In this document: positions 40,320 through 50,142 of the stretch, one piece after another
How the letters are laid out: every line of letters starts with the position of its first letter
How positions within the stretch are numbered: position 1 is the stretch's first letter
NCBI RefSeq assembly: GCF_013201035.1
Contig: NZ_CP053707.1
Location: 434,001 to 498,000 of the forward strand
Direction of reading: 5' to 3'
Source of the DNA: Arthrobacter sp. NEB 688
GTDB lineage: Bacteria; Actinomycetota; Actinomycetes; Actinomycetales; Dermatophilaceae
Length of the DNA: 64,000 bases
Notes under the pieces: generated by a model
The model's database searches: none
What the model was told of the DNA's origin: nothing
What the model saw: the letters and a program-made list of their open reading frames with translations, nothing else
Made by a program: the position numbers and the translations under genes

Positions 40320-41708
40320 ATGACCACGACTCCGGACACCCGGCTCGCCCTGCGCGGCCCGGTCCACGGCACGGGCAGCGAACGGAGGGTGGCGTTCGGG
40401 TCCACCGCCGGCGCGGTCATCGAGGCCTACGACTTCATCGGCTTCGGCACGGCTGCGGCCCTCTACTTCGGGACGGTGTTCTTCCCGAACGAGGACCCGC
40501 TGCTCGGCACCCTTGCCTCCTTCGCGACGCTCGGCGTCGGGTTCGTCGCCCGCCCCCTCGGCGGCATCATCGGTGGCCACCTCGGCGACCGCATCGGGCG
40601 CAAACCGGTGCTCGTCGCCTCGCTCATCGTCATGGGCCTGGCCACCGTGCTCATCGGCTGCCTGCCGACGCACGCCCAGGTCGGCGTGCTCGCGCCGGCC
40701 CTCCTCGTCGCCATCCGCATCGTCCAGGGCCTGGCCTACGGGGCCGAGTGGGGCGGCGCGATCCTCATGACCTACGAGCACGCCCCCTGGACCCAGCGCG
40801 GCAAGTTCACCGGCTTCGTCCAGTCCGGCTTCCCCGTCGGCCTGCTGCTCGCCAACCTCGCCTTCCTCGCGTCGGTCAACCTCCCCGGCGACTGGAAGTG
40901 GCGAGTTCCCTTCCTGCTCAGCGCGGTCCTCGTCATCGTCGGGCTCATCATCCGCTCGAAGGTGCCCGAGTCCCCCGTCTTCGAGGAGGTCAAGGAGTCC
41001 GGCGACCTCGTCCGCAACCCCGTCAAGCAGGTCATCGTCGAGGACTGGCGCAACATCCTGCGCGGCATCGGCCTGCGCGTCGCCGAGACCGCCGGCTACG
41101 CCATCGCGATCACCTACATGATCAGCTACCTGCACAGCACCGAGCTCGCGACCTCCGGCGAGACCATCCTCGCCCTGTGCATCGCCTCCGCCATCGGCAT
41201 CGGCGCCACGGCCGGCTGGGCCGCGCTCACCGACCGCATCGGCCGCCGGCCGCTCTACGTGTGGGTGACGGTCTTCAACTGCGCGTGGGCGATCCCGATG
41301 TTCCTGCTCGTCAACACCGGCCTCTTCGCCGTCGTCGTCGTGACGATCGTCGTCAGCTACTGCATCAGCCAGAACGCGCTCGCCGGGGCGCAGGGCGCCT
41401 GGTTCCCCGAGCTCTTCAAGGCCAACACCCGCTCCTCGGGGGCCTCCCTCGCCTACCAGGTGTCCGCGATGGTCTCGGGGGTCACGCCCTTCCTCACCAC
41501 GCTGCTCTACATCCGGTTCGGGTGGGTCGGACCCGCCCTCCTCTTCCTCGCCTACTCGGCGATCGGCCTGGCCGCGACCCTCGTGACCCGCGAGACGTGG
41601 GGTCCGGCCGAGCGCGCCGAGGCCGCCCGCGTCACCGCCGCCACCCCCCGGGAGGCGGGCGGCGCCACGGTCGCCCCCGCCGTCGTCGCGGAGGTGAGCG
41701 GCCGATGA
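40320..41708 (+). CDS. MFS transporter, metabolite:H+ symporter (MHS) type
   Basis: A 462-residue, 12-helix major facilitator. MHS-family features include the loop GGHLGDRIGRKPVLV between helices 2 and 3 (about residues 89-103), GAEWGGAILMTYEHAP near 142, and DRIGRRPLYVWV in the central loop. MHS members import organic acids, osmolytes or sugar acids with protons. It is the first gene of an operon with a split transketolase and an SDR. The stop overlaps the transketolase ATG (ATGA). The substrate is probably an anionic sugar derivative or polyol acid. Confidence 0.9.
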   Translation: MTTTPDTRLALRGPVHGTGSERRVAFGSTAGAVIEAYDFIGFGTAAALYFGTVFFPNEDPLLGTLASFATLGVGFVARPLGGIIGGHLGDRIGRKPVLVASLIVMGLATVLIGCLPTHAQVGVLAPALLVAIRIVQGLAYGAEWGGAILMTYEHAPWTQRGKFTGFVQSGFPVGLLLANLAFLASVNLPGDWKWRVPFLLSAVLVIVGLIIRSKVPESPVFEEVKESGDLVRNPVKQVIVEDWRNILRGIGLRVAETAGYAIAITYMISYLHSTELATSGETILALCIASAIGIGATAGWAALTDRIGRRPLYVWVTVFNCAWAIPMFLLVNTGLFAVVVVTIVVSYCISQNALAGAQGAWFPELFKANTRSSGASLAYQVSAMVSGVTPFLTTLLYIRFGWVGPALLFLAYSAIGLAATLVTRETWGPAERAEAARVTAATPREAGGATVAPAVVAEVSGR

Positions 41709-42592
41709 CCACCACGACCACGACCGCCGCGAGCGCCGTCGACGCACAGCGCCTCGAGCACGTGCGCCAGGTCGCCCACGACATCCGGATGGGGGTGCTC
41801 GAGCAGGGCGAGGCGCAGGGCGAGGGCTACGTCGGCCAGGCCCTGGGTATCGCCGACGTCCTCGCCGGCCTCTACGGCGACACCCTGCGACTGCGCCCGG
41901 AGGACCCGGAGTGGGAGGAGCGCGACCTGTTCCTCCTCTCCATCGGCCACTACGCGCTGGCGCTCTACTCGGCGCTCGCCGCCGCCCGGGTCATCCCGCG
42001 CGAGGAGCTGCTCACCTACGCGGCCGACGGGTCGCGGCTGCCGATGTCCGGGATGAAGACCTACACGCCGGGGATGGAGATCTCCGGCGGGTCGCTCGGG
42101 CACGGCCTCGGCCAGGCCGTCGGCATGGCGCTCGGGCTGCGCCTGCGCGGGCAGCACGAGCGGCGGGTCGTCAACCTGCTCTCCGACGGCGAGCTCAACG
42201 AGGGCTCGACGTGGGAGGCCGCGATGTCGGCCGCGCACTGGCGGCTCGGCAACCTCGTCGCCCTCGTCGACCTCAACGGCCTCCAGGCCGACGGTCGGAC
42301 CGAGGACGTCCTGCGGCTGGAGCCGCAGGAGGACCGCTGGGCCTCCTTCGACTGGCGGGTCCTGCGCATCGACGGCAACGACCTGCACCAGGTGCTCGGG
42401 GCCCTCGACGCCGCCACCGCCGTCGCGGCGCCGGAGGGGACGCCGACCGTCATCCTCTGCGACACCCGGCTCGCGCACGGCGTCCCCGTGCTCGAGGCCA
42501 AGGACAAGCTCCACTTCCTGCGCGTCGCCCCCGAGGAGTGGCCCGTCGCCAAGGACCAGCTGACCGCACGACACGAGGGAGAGCAGCGATGA
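41705..42592 (+). CDS. Transketolase N-terminal (TPP-binding) subunit
   Basis: A 295-residue half transketolase. The thiamine diphosphate motif is seen as LSDGELNEGSTWEAAMSAAH through ALVDLNGLQADG (about residues 160-200), and GGSLGHGLGQAVGMALGLRL near 128. Catalytic histidines of the N-half are plausibly in SIGHYALALY near 80. It is overlapped by the upstream transporter and the downstream C-terminal subunit (start four bases before its stop). Split transketolases serve dedicated sugar pathways, transferring a glycolaldehyde unit. Confidence 0.9.
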   Translation: MTTTTTTAASAVDAQRLEHVRQVAHDIRMGVLEQGEAQGEGYVGQALGIADVLAGLYGDTLRLRPEDPEWEERDLFLLSIGHYALALYSALAAARVIPREELLTYAADGSRLPMSGMKTYTPGMEISGGSLGHGLGQAVGMALGLRLRGQHERRVVNLLSDGELNEGSTWEAAMSAAHWRLGNLVALVDLNGLQADGRTEDVLRLEPQEDRWASFDWRVLRIDGNDLHQVLGALDAATAVAAPEGTPTVILCDTRLAHGVPVLEAKDKLHFLRVAPEEWPVAKDQLTARHEGEQR

Positions 42593-43578
42593 GCACCACC
42601 ACCGTCCAGCGGTCCGCGGCGATGATCGCCTCGATCGCCGACCCCGGCGTCCCGACGACCCCGGCCCCCTTCGGGCACACCCTCGCCGCGCTCGCGGACG
42701 AGGACCCGCGCCTCGTCGGGCTGACCGCCGACCTCGCGAAGTACACCGACATGCACGTCTTCGCCCAGGCCCACCCGGACCGGTACTTCGAGATGGGGAT
42801 GGCCGAGCAGCTCCTCGTCGGCGCCGCCGCCGGGATGGCCGCCGTCGGCCTCGTGCCCTTCGCGAGCACCTACTCGGTCTTCGCCACCCGGCGGGCCTAC
42901 GACTTCCTCTGCCTCGACGCCGCGGAGCCCGGCCTCAACGTCAACATCGTCGCGGCGCTGCCCGGCCTGACGACCGGGTACGGCCCCTCGCACCAGGCCA
43001 CCGAGGACGTCGCCATCCTCCGCGGGATGCCGGACCTGACGATCTTCGACCCGGCCGACGCGGTCGACGTCGAGGCGCTGGTCCCGGCCGCCGTCGCGCT
43101 CCCGGGCCCGACCTACACGCGGCTGCTGCGCGGCCAGGTGCCGCGCATCCTCGACCGCTACGACTACACCTTCGAGGTCGGCAAGGCCAAGGTGGTGCGT
43201 CCCGGTGACGACGCCGTCATGGTCTCCTCGGGCCTGATGACGATGCGGGCGCTCCTCGCGGCCGAGGAGCTCGCGAGCCGCCACGGCATCGAGATGTCGG
43301 TCGTCCACTGCGCGACGATCAAGCCCTTCGACGAGGAGACGGTCGTCCGCGAGGTCACCTCCGGCCGGCCGGCCTTCACCGCCGAGAACCACAGCGTCGT
43401 CGGCGGCCTCTTCGAGGCGACGGCCGGCGCGCTCGTCCGCCGCGGCGCCGCGGCGAAGGTCCGGCCGATCGGCCTGCCCGACGCGTTCCTCGACGCCGGC
43501 GCGCTGCCCACCCTCCACGACCGCTACGGCCTGTCGACGACCTCCGTCGTCGCGCGGGTCCTCGACGAGCTCCGCTGA
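42589..43578 (+). CDS. Transketolase C-terminal (pyrimidine-binding) subunit
   Basis: A 329-residue partner of the preceding gene. The pyrimidine-domain glutamate lies in YFEMGMAEQLLVGAAAGMAA (about residues 64-83), followed by PFASTYSVFATRRAYD and the GPSHQATEDVAILRGMPDL signature near 126-144. The C-terminal domain (about 195-329) is complete. The ATG overlaps the stop of the N-terminal subunit, which fits equimolar assembly of a heteromeric enzyme. Confidence 0.9.
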   Translation: MSTTTVQRSAAMIASIADPGVPTTPAPFGHTLAALADEDPRLVGLTADLAKYTDMHVFAQAHPDRYFEMGMAEQLLVGAAAGMAAVGLVPFASTYSVFATRRAYDFLCLDAAEPGLNVNIVAALPGLTTGYGPSHQATEDVAILRGMPDLTIFDPADAVDVEALVPAAVALPGPTYTRLLRGQVPRILDRYDYTFEVGKAKVVRPGDDAVMVSSGLMTMRALLAAEELASRHGIEMSVVHCATIKPFDEETVVREVTSGRPAFTAENHSVVGGLFEATAGALVRRGAAAKVRPIGLPDAFLDAGALPTLHDRYGLSTTSVVARVLDELR

Positions 43579-43597
43579 GCCCGAGGGAGTCCCGACC

Positions 43598-44371
43598 ATG
43601 AACCCCACCCACCCGACCGCGCGCACCGCGGTCGTCACCGGCGCCGCCTCCGTGCGGGGCATCGGCTTCCACACCGCCGCCCGCTTCGTCCGCGAGGGCT
43701 GGGCCGTCGTCCTGCTCGACGTCGACGAGGCCGGCCTGGCCCGGGCCGCCGAGGCCCTGCGGGAGACCGACGCGTCGGCGCGCGTCGAGACCCACGCGCT
43801 CGACGTCACCGACCCGTCCGCCGTCCGGGCCGTCGCCGACGCCGTCGCCTCCGGCCCGCTCCCCCCGGTCGGCGCCCTGTGCAACATCGCCGGCATCCCC
43901 AGCCCCGCGTCCTTCCTCGAGGTGAGCCTCGAGGAGTGGGACCGGGTGCTCGCGGTCAACCTCACCGGCCCGTTCCTCCTCTCCCAGGCCTTCGCCCCGC
44001 AGATGGTCGAGGCGGGCTACGGCCGGGTCGTCAACATGTCGTCGGTCACCGCGCAGCACGGCGGCGGGGTCTTCTCCAAGACCGCCTACGCGGCCGCCAA
44101 GGCCGGGGTGCTCGGCCTGACCCGTGGCATGGCCCGCGAGCTCGCGGAGCACGGCATCACCGTCAACGCGGTCGCCCCGGGGGTCGTCGACACCGACATC
44201 CGCACCGGCAGCGACGAGGAGACCGAGCGCGCGCTCGCCGCCGCCGTGCCGCTGCGTCGGCAGGCCCGGCCGCAGGAGGTGGCCGCCCTCTGCGTCTGGC
44301 TCGCCAGCGAGGACGCCGGCTACATCACCGGGACGACGCAGAGCATCAACGGCGGCACCTACGTCGCCTGA
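43598..44371 (+). CDS. Short-chain dehydrogenase/reductase
   Basis: A 257-residue classical SDR: cofactor loop [19 protein letters not shown] at the N-terminus, [10 protein letters not shown] near 90, Ser in [13 protein letters not shown] and the catalytic Tyr-Lys in [12 protein letters not shown]. The acidic residue after strand 2 (LLDVDEAGL) favours NAD. It is the last gene of the GntR-controlled operon, probably oxidising the imported sugar acid or polyol to a ketose used by the transketolase. A strong hairpin ends the operon. Confidence 0.88.
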   Translation: MNPTHPTARTAVVTGAASVRGIGFHTAARFVREGWAVVLLDVDEAGLARAAEALRETDASARVETHALDVTDPSAVRAVADAVASGPLPPVGALCNIAGIPSPASFLEVSLEEWDRVLAVNLTGPFLLSQAFAPQMVEAGYGRVVNMSSVTAQHGGGVFSKTAYAAAKAGVLGLTRGMARELAEHGITVNAVAPGVVDTDIRTGSDEETERALAAAVPLRRQARPQEVAALCVWLASEDAGYITGTTQSINGGTYVA

Positions 44372-44397
44372 GCGGGCGCGGCCTCCGTCGCCACCCC

Positions 44398-44437
44398 ACC
44401 GGGCCCCCTTGTGAAGGATTTCACAAGGGGGCCCGGT
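44398..44437 (+). terminator. Operon terminator with 18-bp perfect stem
   Basis: ACCGGGCCCCCTTGTGAA (44398-44415) pairs perfectly with TTCACAAGGGGGCCCGGT (44420-44437) across a GGAT loop. It ends the transporter-transketolase-SDR operon. Confidence 0.9.
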
Positions 44438-44580
44438 CGTGGCCTCTCGACCCCCGCGCACGGCGGTCCTACGGTGGAGGTGAGGCCCTGAGCGATGGGC
44501 CGCCGAGGTTCCTTCCCGACAGCGTCGAGAGCCCGTCGCCCGGTGACCGACCCCACCCGGTAGCGGCGGAAGGACCCGCG

Positions 44581-46407
<1,827 letters not shown>

Positions 46408-46408
46408 G

Positions 46409-46444
46409 CCACAGCGCAGGACAGGGCCACAGCGCAGGACAGGG
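46409..46444. repeat. Tandem 18-bp duplication after pckG
   Basis: CCACAGCGCAGGACAGGG occurs at 46409-46426 and again at 46427-46444, directly after the pckG stop and running into the terminator stem. It is probably a simple slippage duplication. Confidence 0.7.
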
Positions 46445-46474
46445 CCCCGCCGGCATGCGCTCCGGCGGGGCCCT
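46441..46474. terminator. Bidirectional terminator after pckG
   Basis: AGGGCCCCGCCGG (46441-46453) pairs with CCGGCGGGGCCCT (46462-46474), a 13-bp stem with an 8-base loop, between convergent genes. Confidence 0.85.
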
Positions 46475-46483
46475 GCCGTGCCG

Positions 46484-47149
46484 TCAGGTGGTGGGCGCGG
46501 TGCCGTTCGCGTCGCCGGGGTCGCTCGAGGTCCCGCCCTGCTGACCGGGCTGTCCCTGCTGCCCCTGCTGACCGGGGACGCCGCCCCGGTCGCCGTCACC
46601 GTCGCGGTCCCCGAAGCCCCGACCGCCGTCACGGTCGCCGTGGTGGTCGCCGTCGCGGTCACCGAAGCCCTGGCCCGGCTGGCCCCCGGGGCCACCACCC
46701 GGGAAGCGGCCCTGGCCGAACCCGCCACGGCCGGCGTCGGACTGCGCGATGGCGGCGGTCGCCCCGGCCGCCCCGAGGGCGCCGATGACGAGGGCCGCCA
46801 CGAGCGCGGCGACCGTGCGCGGGCCGGACCACCGGGAGGGGGTGCCCCAGCCGGCCCACGGACGACGCCACGCGAAGCCGTCGGCGGCGGCCGGCGACGA
46901 CGCGGGAGCCGCCTCGCTCGCCGCAGGAGCCGCGTCGGTCGCGGCCGGCACCCACCCGGCAGCGGGCGGGACCGGCCGGGCCGGGTCAACCTCCGAGGTG
47001 GCCCACGCCGGCGACGGCGCGGCGGGGGCCGGGGGCATCTCGTGCGTCTCTGCGGCCGTCGGCAGGGCCGCGGTCTCGTCGGCCGGGGTCGGCCGGGCGG
47101 CAGGGGAACCGGGCGTCACGGGGTCGTGCTCGTCGCGGCGCTCGCTCAT
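46484..47149 (-). CDS. Single-pass membrane protein with Gly/Asp/Gln-rich tail
   Basis: A 221-residue protein from ATG 47149. The N-terminal 115 residues are Pro/Ala-rich and probably cytoplasmic. One transmembrane helix (VAALVAALVIGALGAAGATA, about 118-137) leads to an external low-complexity tail of GDRDGD, GQQGQQ and Gly-Pro repeats. The tail could bind cations. It is divergent from the response regulator gene and may be one of its targets; similar Gly/Gln-rich tails occur in the glycosyltransferase at 50143-52242. Confidence 0.65.
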   Translation of the reverse strand: MSERRDEHDPVTPGSPAARPTPADETAALPTAAETHEMPPAPAAPSPAWATSEVDPARPVPPAAGWVPAATDAAPAASEAAPASSPAAADGFAWRRPWAGWGTPSRWSGPRTVAALVAALVIGALGAAGATAAIAQSDAGRGGFGQGRFPGGGPGGQPGQGFGDRDGDHHGDRDGGRGFGDRDGDGDRGGVPGQQGQQGQPGQQGGTSSDPGDANGTAPTT

Positions 47150-47314
47150 CGGGGTCTCCTTCGTCGTACGGGTGGCTGCGTGCACGGTGGCACCACCGGC
47201 TGTCACGAACCTGTGGCGCCGCCAGCACCCGGCTGGCAGGGTGGGGACGTGGCGCACAGGAACCGCACAGGTGACGCATCGGGACGACCCAGCCGTGCCG
47301 CACAGACTGGGCGC

Positions 47315-48055
47315 ATGCCGACCCGCCAGCAGCCTGCCCCCGCGCCCGCCCTGACGCGCCTCGACGGCAGTGCCGTGCGCGTCCTCGTCGTCGACGACGA
47401 GCAGAACCTCACCGAGCTGCTGTCGATGGCGCTGCGCTACGAGGGCTGGGAGGTCCGCAGCGCCGCGAGCGGCATCCAGGCGGTGCGCGCGGCCAAGGAG
47501 TTCGGCCCGGACGCGGTCGTCCTCGACATGATGCTCCCCGACTTCGACGGGATGGAGGTCCTGCGGCGGATGCGCGCCGTCGACCCCAACGTCCCCGTCC
47601 TCTTCCTCACCGCGAAGGACGCCGTCGAGGACCGCGTCGCCGGCCTGACCGCCGGCGGCGACGACTACGTGACCAAGCCGTTCAGCCTCGAGGAGGTCGT
47701 CGCCCGGCTGCGGGCCCTCATGCGGCGCACCGCGATCGCCGCCGTCGACAGCGACTCGGTGCTCGTCGTCGGCGACCTGACCCTCGACGAGGACAGCCAC
47801 GAGGTGACGCGCGGCGGGGTCGAGGTGCAGCTGACCGCCACCGAGTTCGAGCTGCTGCGCTATCTCATGCGCAACCCGAAGCGGGTGCTGTCCAAGGCGC
47901 AGATCCTCGACCGCGTGTGGAACTACGACTTCGGCGGGCAGGCCAACGTCGTCGAGCTCTACATCTCCTACCTGCGCAAGAAGATCGACGTCGGCCGCGC
48001 CCCGATGATCCACACGATGCGCGGCGTCGGGTACGTCCTCAAGCCGGCCGAGTGA
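47315..48055 (+). CDS. OmpR-family response regulator
   Basis: A 246-residue regulator with a receiver domain (DD at 27-28, phospho-acceptor D71 in VVLDMMLPDFDGM, Lys in YVTKPF near 121) and a winged-helix DNA-binding domain (VQLTATEFELLRYLMRNPKR, then VVELYISYLRKKID). ATG 47315. It is followed at once by a histidine kinase gene (four bases between stop and start), so the two form a two-component system of the MprA/TcrA type. Candidate targets are the neighbouring membrane protein and glycosyltransferase genes. Confidence 0.93.
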   Translation: MPTRQQPAPAPALTRLDGSAVRVLVVDDEQNLTELLSMALRYEGWEVRSAASGIQAVRAAKEFGPDAVVLDMMLPDFDGMEVLRRMRAVDPNVPVLFLTAKDAVEDRVAGLTAGGDDYVTKPFSLEEVVARLRALMRRTAIAAVDSDSVLVVGDLTLDEDSHEVTRGGVEVQLTATEFELLRYLMRNPKRVLSKAQILDRVWNYDFGGQANVVELYISYLRKKIDVGRAPMIHTMRGVGYVLKPAE

Positions 48056-48059
48056 GCCG

Positions 48060-49562
48060 ATGACACCGTCCCTGCGGATGCCCGGAGCCGCGACCCGGCC
48101 CTCGCGCTGGACGCTGCGCACGCAGCTGATCTCGTCCGTCCTGGTCCTCTTCACCCTCGTCATGCTCGTGACGAGCGCCCTGACCGTCGTCGAGACCAAG
48201 CGCTACCTCGACGGGCAGCTGAGCCAGGACCTCCAGAGCGCCCTGTTCCGTGCCGGCGACCGCCGTGGCGTCTTCGACGACGACAACGACGGGCGAGGCC
48301 CCGGCGACGGCCAGCCGCCCGGCGCACCCGGCAGCGACCGCACCCTCGTCCTCGGGCTGACGGCGTCCGGCACGGTCGCCACCGACGCCCGCGGCTACCC
48401 CCTCAACCAGGTCGTCACGCGCTCGAACACCGACGGCACGCTGAGCGCCGACGAGATCCGGCAGCTCACGGCGGCCGTCGAGGGCGGCGAGCCGGTGCGC
48501 GTCTCCCTCGGGCACGACCTCGGCGAGTACCTCGTGACCTCGCGCAGCCTCGGCGACGGCGGGACCTTCGTCGTCGGTGTCTCGACCCGCCCCGTCGACG
48601 AGCTGCTCGGCAAGCTGCTCGCCCTCGTCATCGGCGGGACGGTCGTCGGCCTCGTCCTCGTCGGGGTGGGCGGTGCGGTCGTCGTGCGGCGCAGCCTCGC
48701 CCCGCTGGACCGGGTGGCCGCTACGGCCCGCCGCGTCTCGACCCTCCAGCTCGACTCCGGCGACGTCTCGCTCGCCGTCCGGGTGCCCGACCGCGACGCC
48801 GACCCGCGGACCGAGGTCGGCCAGGTCGGGCTGGCGCTCAACACGATGCTCGACGACGTCGAGCAGGCGCTGCAGTCCCGGCAGGAGAGCGAGATGCGGG
48901 TGCGCCGGTTCGTCGCCGACGCCTCGCACGAGCTGCGGACGCCGCTCGCGTCCATCCGCGGGTACGCCGAGCTGACCCGCCGCGAGCAGGACCCGGTGCC
49001 TCCCACCGTCACCCACGCCCTCGGCCGGGTCGAGTCCGAGGCCCTGCGGATGCAGGAGCTCGTCGAGGACCTCCTGCTGCTGGCCCGCCTCGACTCCGGC
49101 CGGCCGCTCGAGCGCGAGCCGGTGGACCTGTCGCTGCTGGCCGTCAACGCGGTGAGCGACGCCCACGCGGCCTCCCCCGACCACCACTGGGAGCTGGACC
49201 TGCCGGAGGAGCCGGTCGAGGTCACCGGCGACGGTGCCCGGCTGCACCAGATCCTCGCCAACCTGCTCGCCAACGCCCGCACCCACACGCCGTCGGGGAC
49301 GCGGGTCGTCACGCGGCTGCGGCCCGAGGGCGCCATGGTGCGGCTGTCGGTGTCGGACAACGGTCCCGGCATCCCCGGCGAGCTCCAGCCGACGGTCTTC
49401 GAACGCTTCACCCGCGGCGACGACTCCCGCAGCCGCGCCCAGGGATCGACCGGCCTCGGCCTGTCGATCGTCGCCGCCGTCGGGCAGGCCCACGGGGGGC
49501 GCGTCGAGGTGGCCTCGCAGCCGGGGGCGACGACGTTCTCGGTCCTCCTCCCCGCGACCTGA
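48060..49562 (+). CDS. Sensor histidine kinase
   Basis: A 500-residue membrane kinase. Two transmembrane helices (about 22-43 and 183-209) enclose an extracytoplasmic domain with an acidic patch (FDDDNDGRGPGDG, about 72-84) that could sense cations. HAMP follows at about 210-275, then HisKA with phospho-acceptor H290 (ADASHELRTPLAS) and the ATPase with N box (LANLLANARTHTP), G1 (DNGPGIP) and G2 (GSTGLGLSIV). It partners the response regulator directly upstream. Confidence 0.93.
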   Translation: MTPSLRMPGAATRPSRWTLRTQLISSVLVLFTLVMLVTSALTVVETKRYLDGQLSQDLQSALFRAGDRRGVFDDDNDGRGPGDGQPPGAPGSDRTLVLGLTASGTVATDARGYPLNQVVTRSNTDGTLSADEIRQLTAAVEGGEPVRVSLGHDLGEYLVTSRSLGDGGTFVVGVSTRPVDELLGKLLALVIGGTVVGLVLVGVGGAVVVRRSLAPLDRVAATARRVSTLQLDSGDVSLAVRVPDRDADPRTEVGQVGLALNTMLDDVEQALQSRQESEMRVRRFVADASHELRTPLASIRGYAELTRREQDPVPPTVTHALGRVESEALRMQELVEDLLLLARLDSGRPLEREPVDLSLLAVNAVSDAHAASPDHHWELDLPEEPVEVTGDGARLHQILANLLANARTHTPSGTRVVTRLRPEGAMVRLSVSDNGPGIPGELQPTVFERFTRGDDSRSRAQGSTGLGLSIVAAVGQAHGGRVEVASQPGATTFSVLLPAT

Positions 49563-49571
49563 CGGCCGGGG

Positions 49572-50060
49572 TCAGAGGTCGAGGCGGAAGGCCAGCAGGC
49601 TGACCTCGGGCCGCGGTGACCAGTCGCGCTCGGGCCACCGCCGGAAGCCCAGGCGCCCGTAGAGCCGGTGCGCGGCGAGCATCCACGACCCGCTCGACAG
49701 GACGACGGCCCGGCAGCCGTCGGCGCGCGCCCGCTCGACGCAGTCCTCGCTCAGCAGGCGACCCACACCGGCGCCCCGCGCCCCGGGGTCGACGGCGAGC
49801 ATCCGCACTTCGGCCTCGCCGTCCCCGCCGACCTCGGCGAACGGCGTGCCGGGCCGGACGTACGTGACCGTGCCGAGCAGCCGGCCCGCGTCCTCGGCGA
49901 CGAGCAGCACCGCGTCGCGGGCCCGCGCGCCGGCATCCAGCAACGTTGCGGCGTAGGGGTTCTGTCGGTCCATCCCGCCGTCGGCGGCGTACGCCGCGAG
50001 GGTGAGCTCACCGACCTCGGCGAGCTCGTCGGGTCGGGCGGGGCGGACGGCGACGGGCAC
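49572..50060 (-). CDS. GNAT N-acetyltransferase
   Basis: A 162-residue GNAT protein. The acetyl-CoA loop is RMLAVDPGARGAGVGRLLSE (about residues 86-105), preceded by strand VLLVAEDAGRLLGTVTYVRP and followed by AAHRLYGRLGFRR, the usual C-terminal signature. The GTG start at 50060 is used. The substrate is unknown. It is convergent with the kinase gene (nine bases apart) and stands alone. Confidence 0.88.
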   Translation of the reverse strand: MPVAVRPARPDELAEVGELTLAAYAADGGMDRQNPYAATLLDAGARARDAVLLVAEDAGRLLGTVTYVRPGTPFAEVGGDGEAEVRMLAVDPGARGAGVGRLLSEDCVERARADGCRAVVLSSGSWMLAAHRLYGRLGFRRWPERDWSPRPEVSLLAFRLDL

Positions 50061-50142
50061 GAGCCGATCCTCGCACCCGGGTCATCCACGGGCGACAGCG
50101 CGACCACAGGAGCGCCACAGCGACCGGCCCGACCGTGGACGC

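Noticed and set aside
46409-46444. Tandem repeat as a variable-number locus.
   Set aside because: Only two units, non-coding, between a stop codon and a terminator. Probably a simple duplication.
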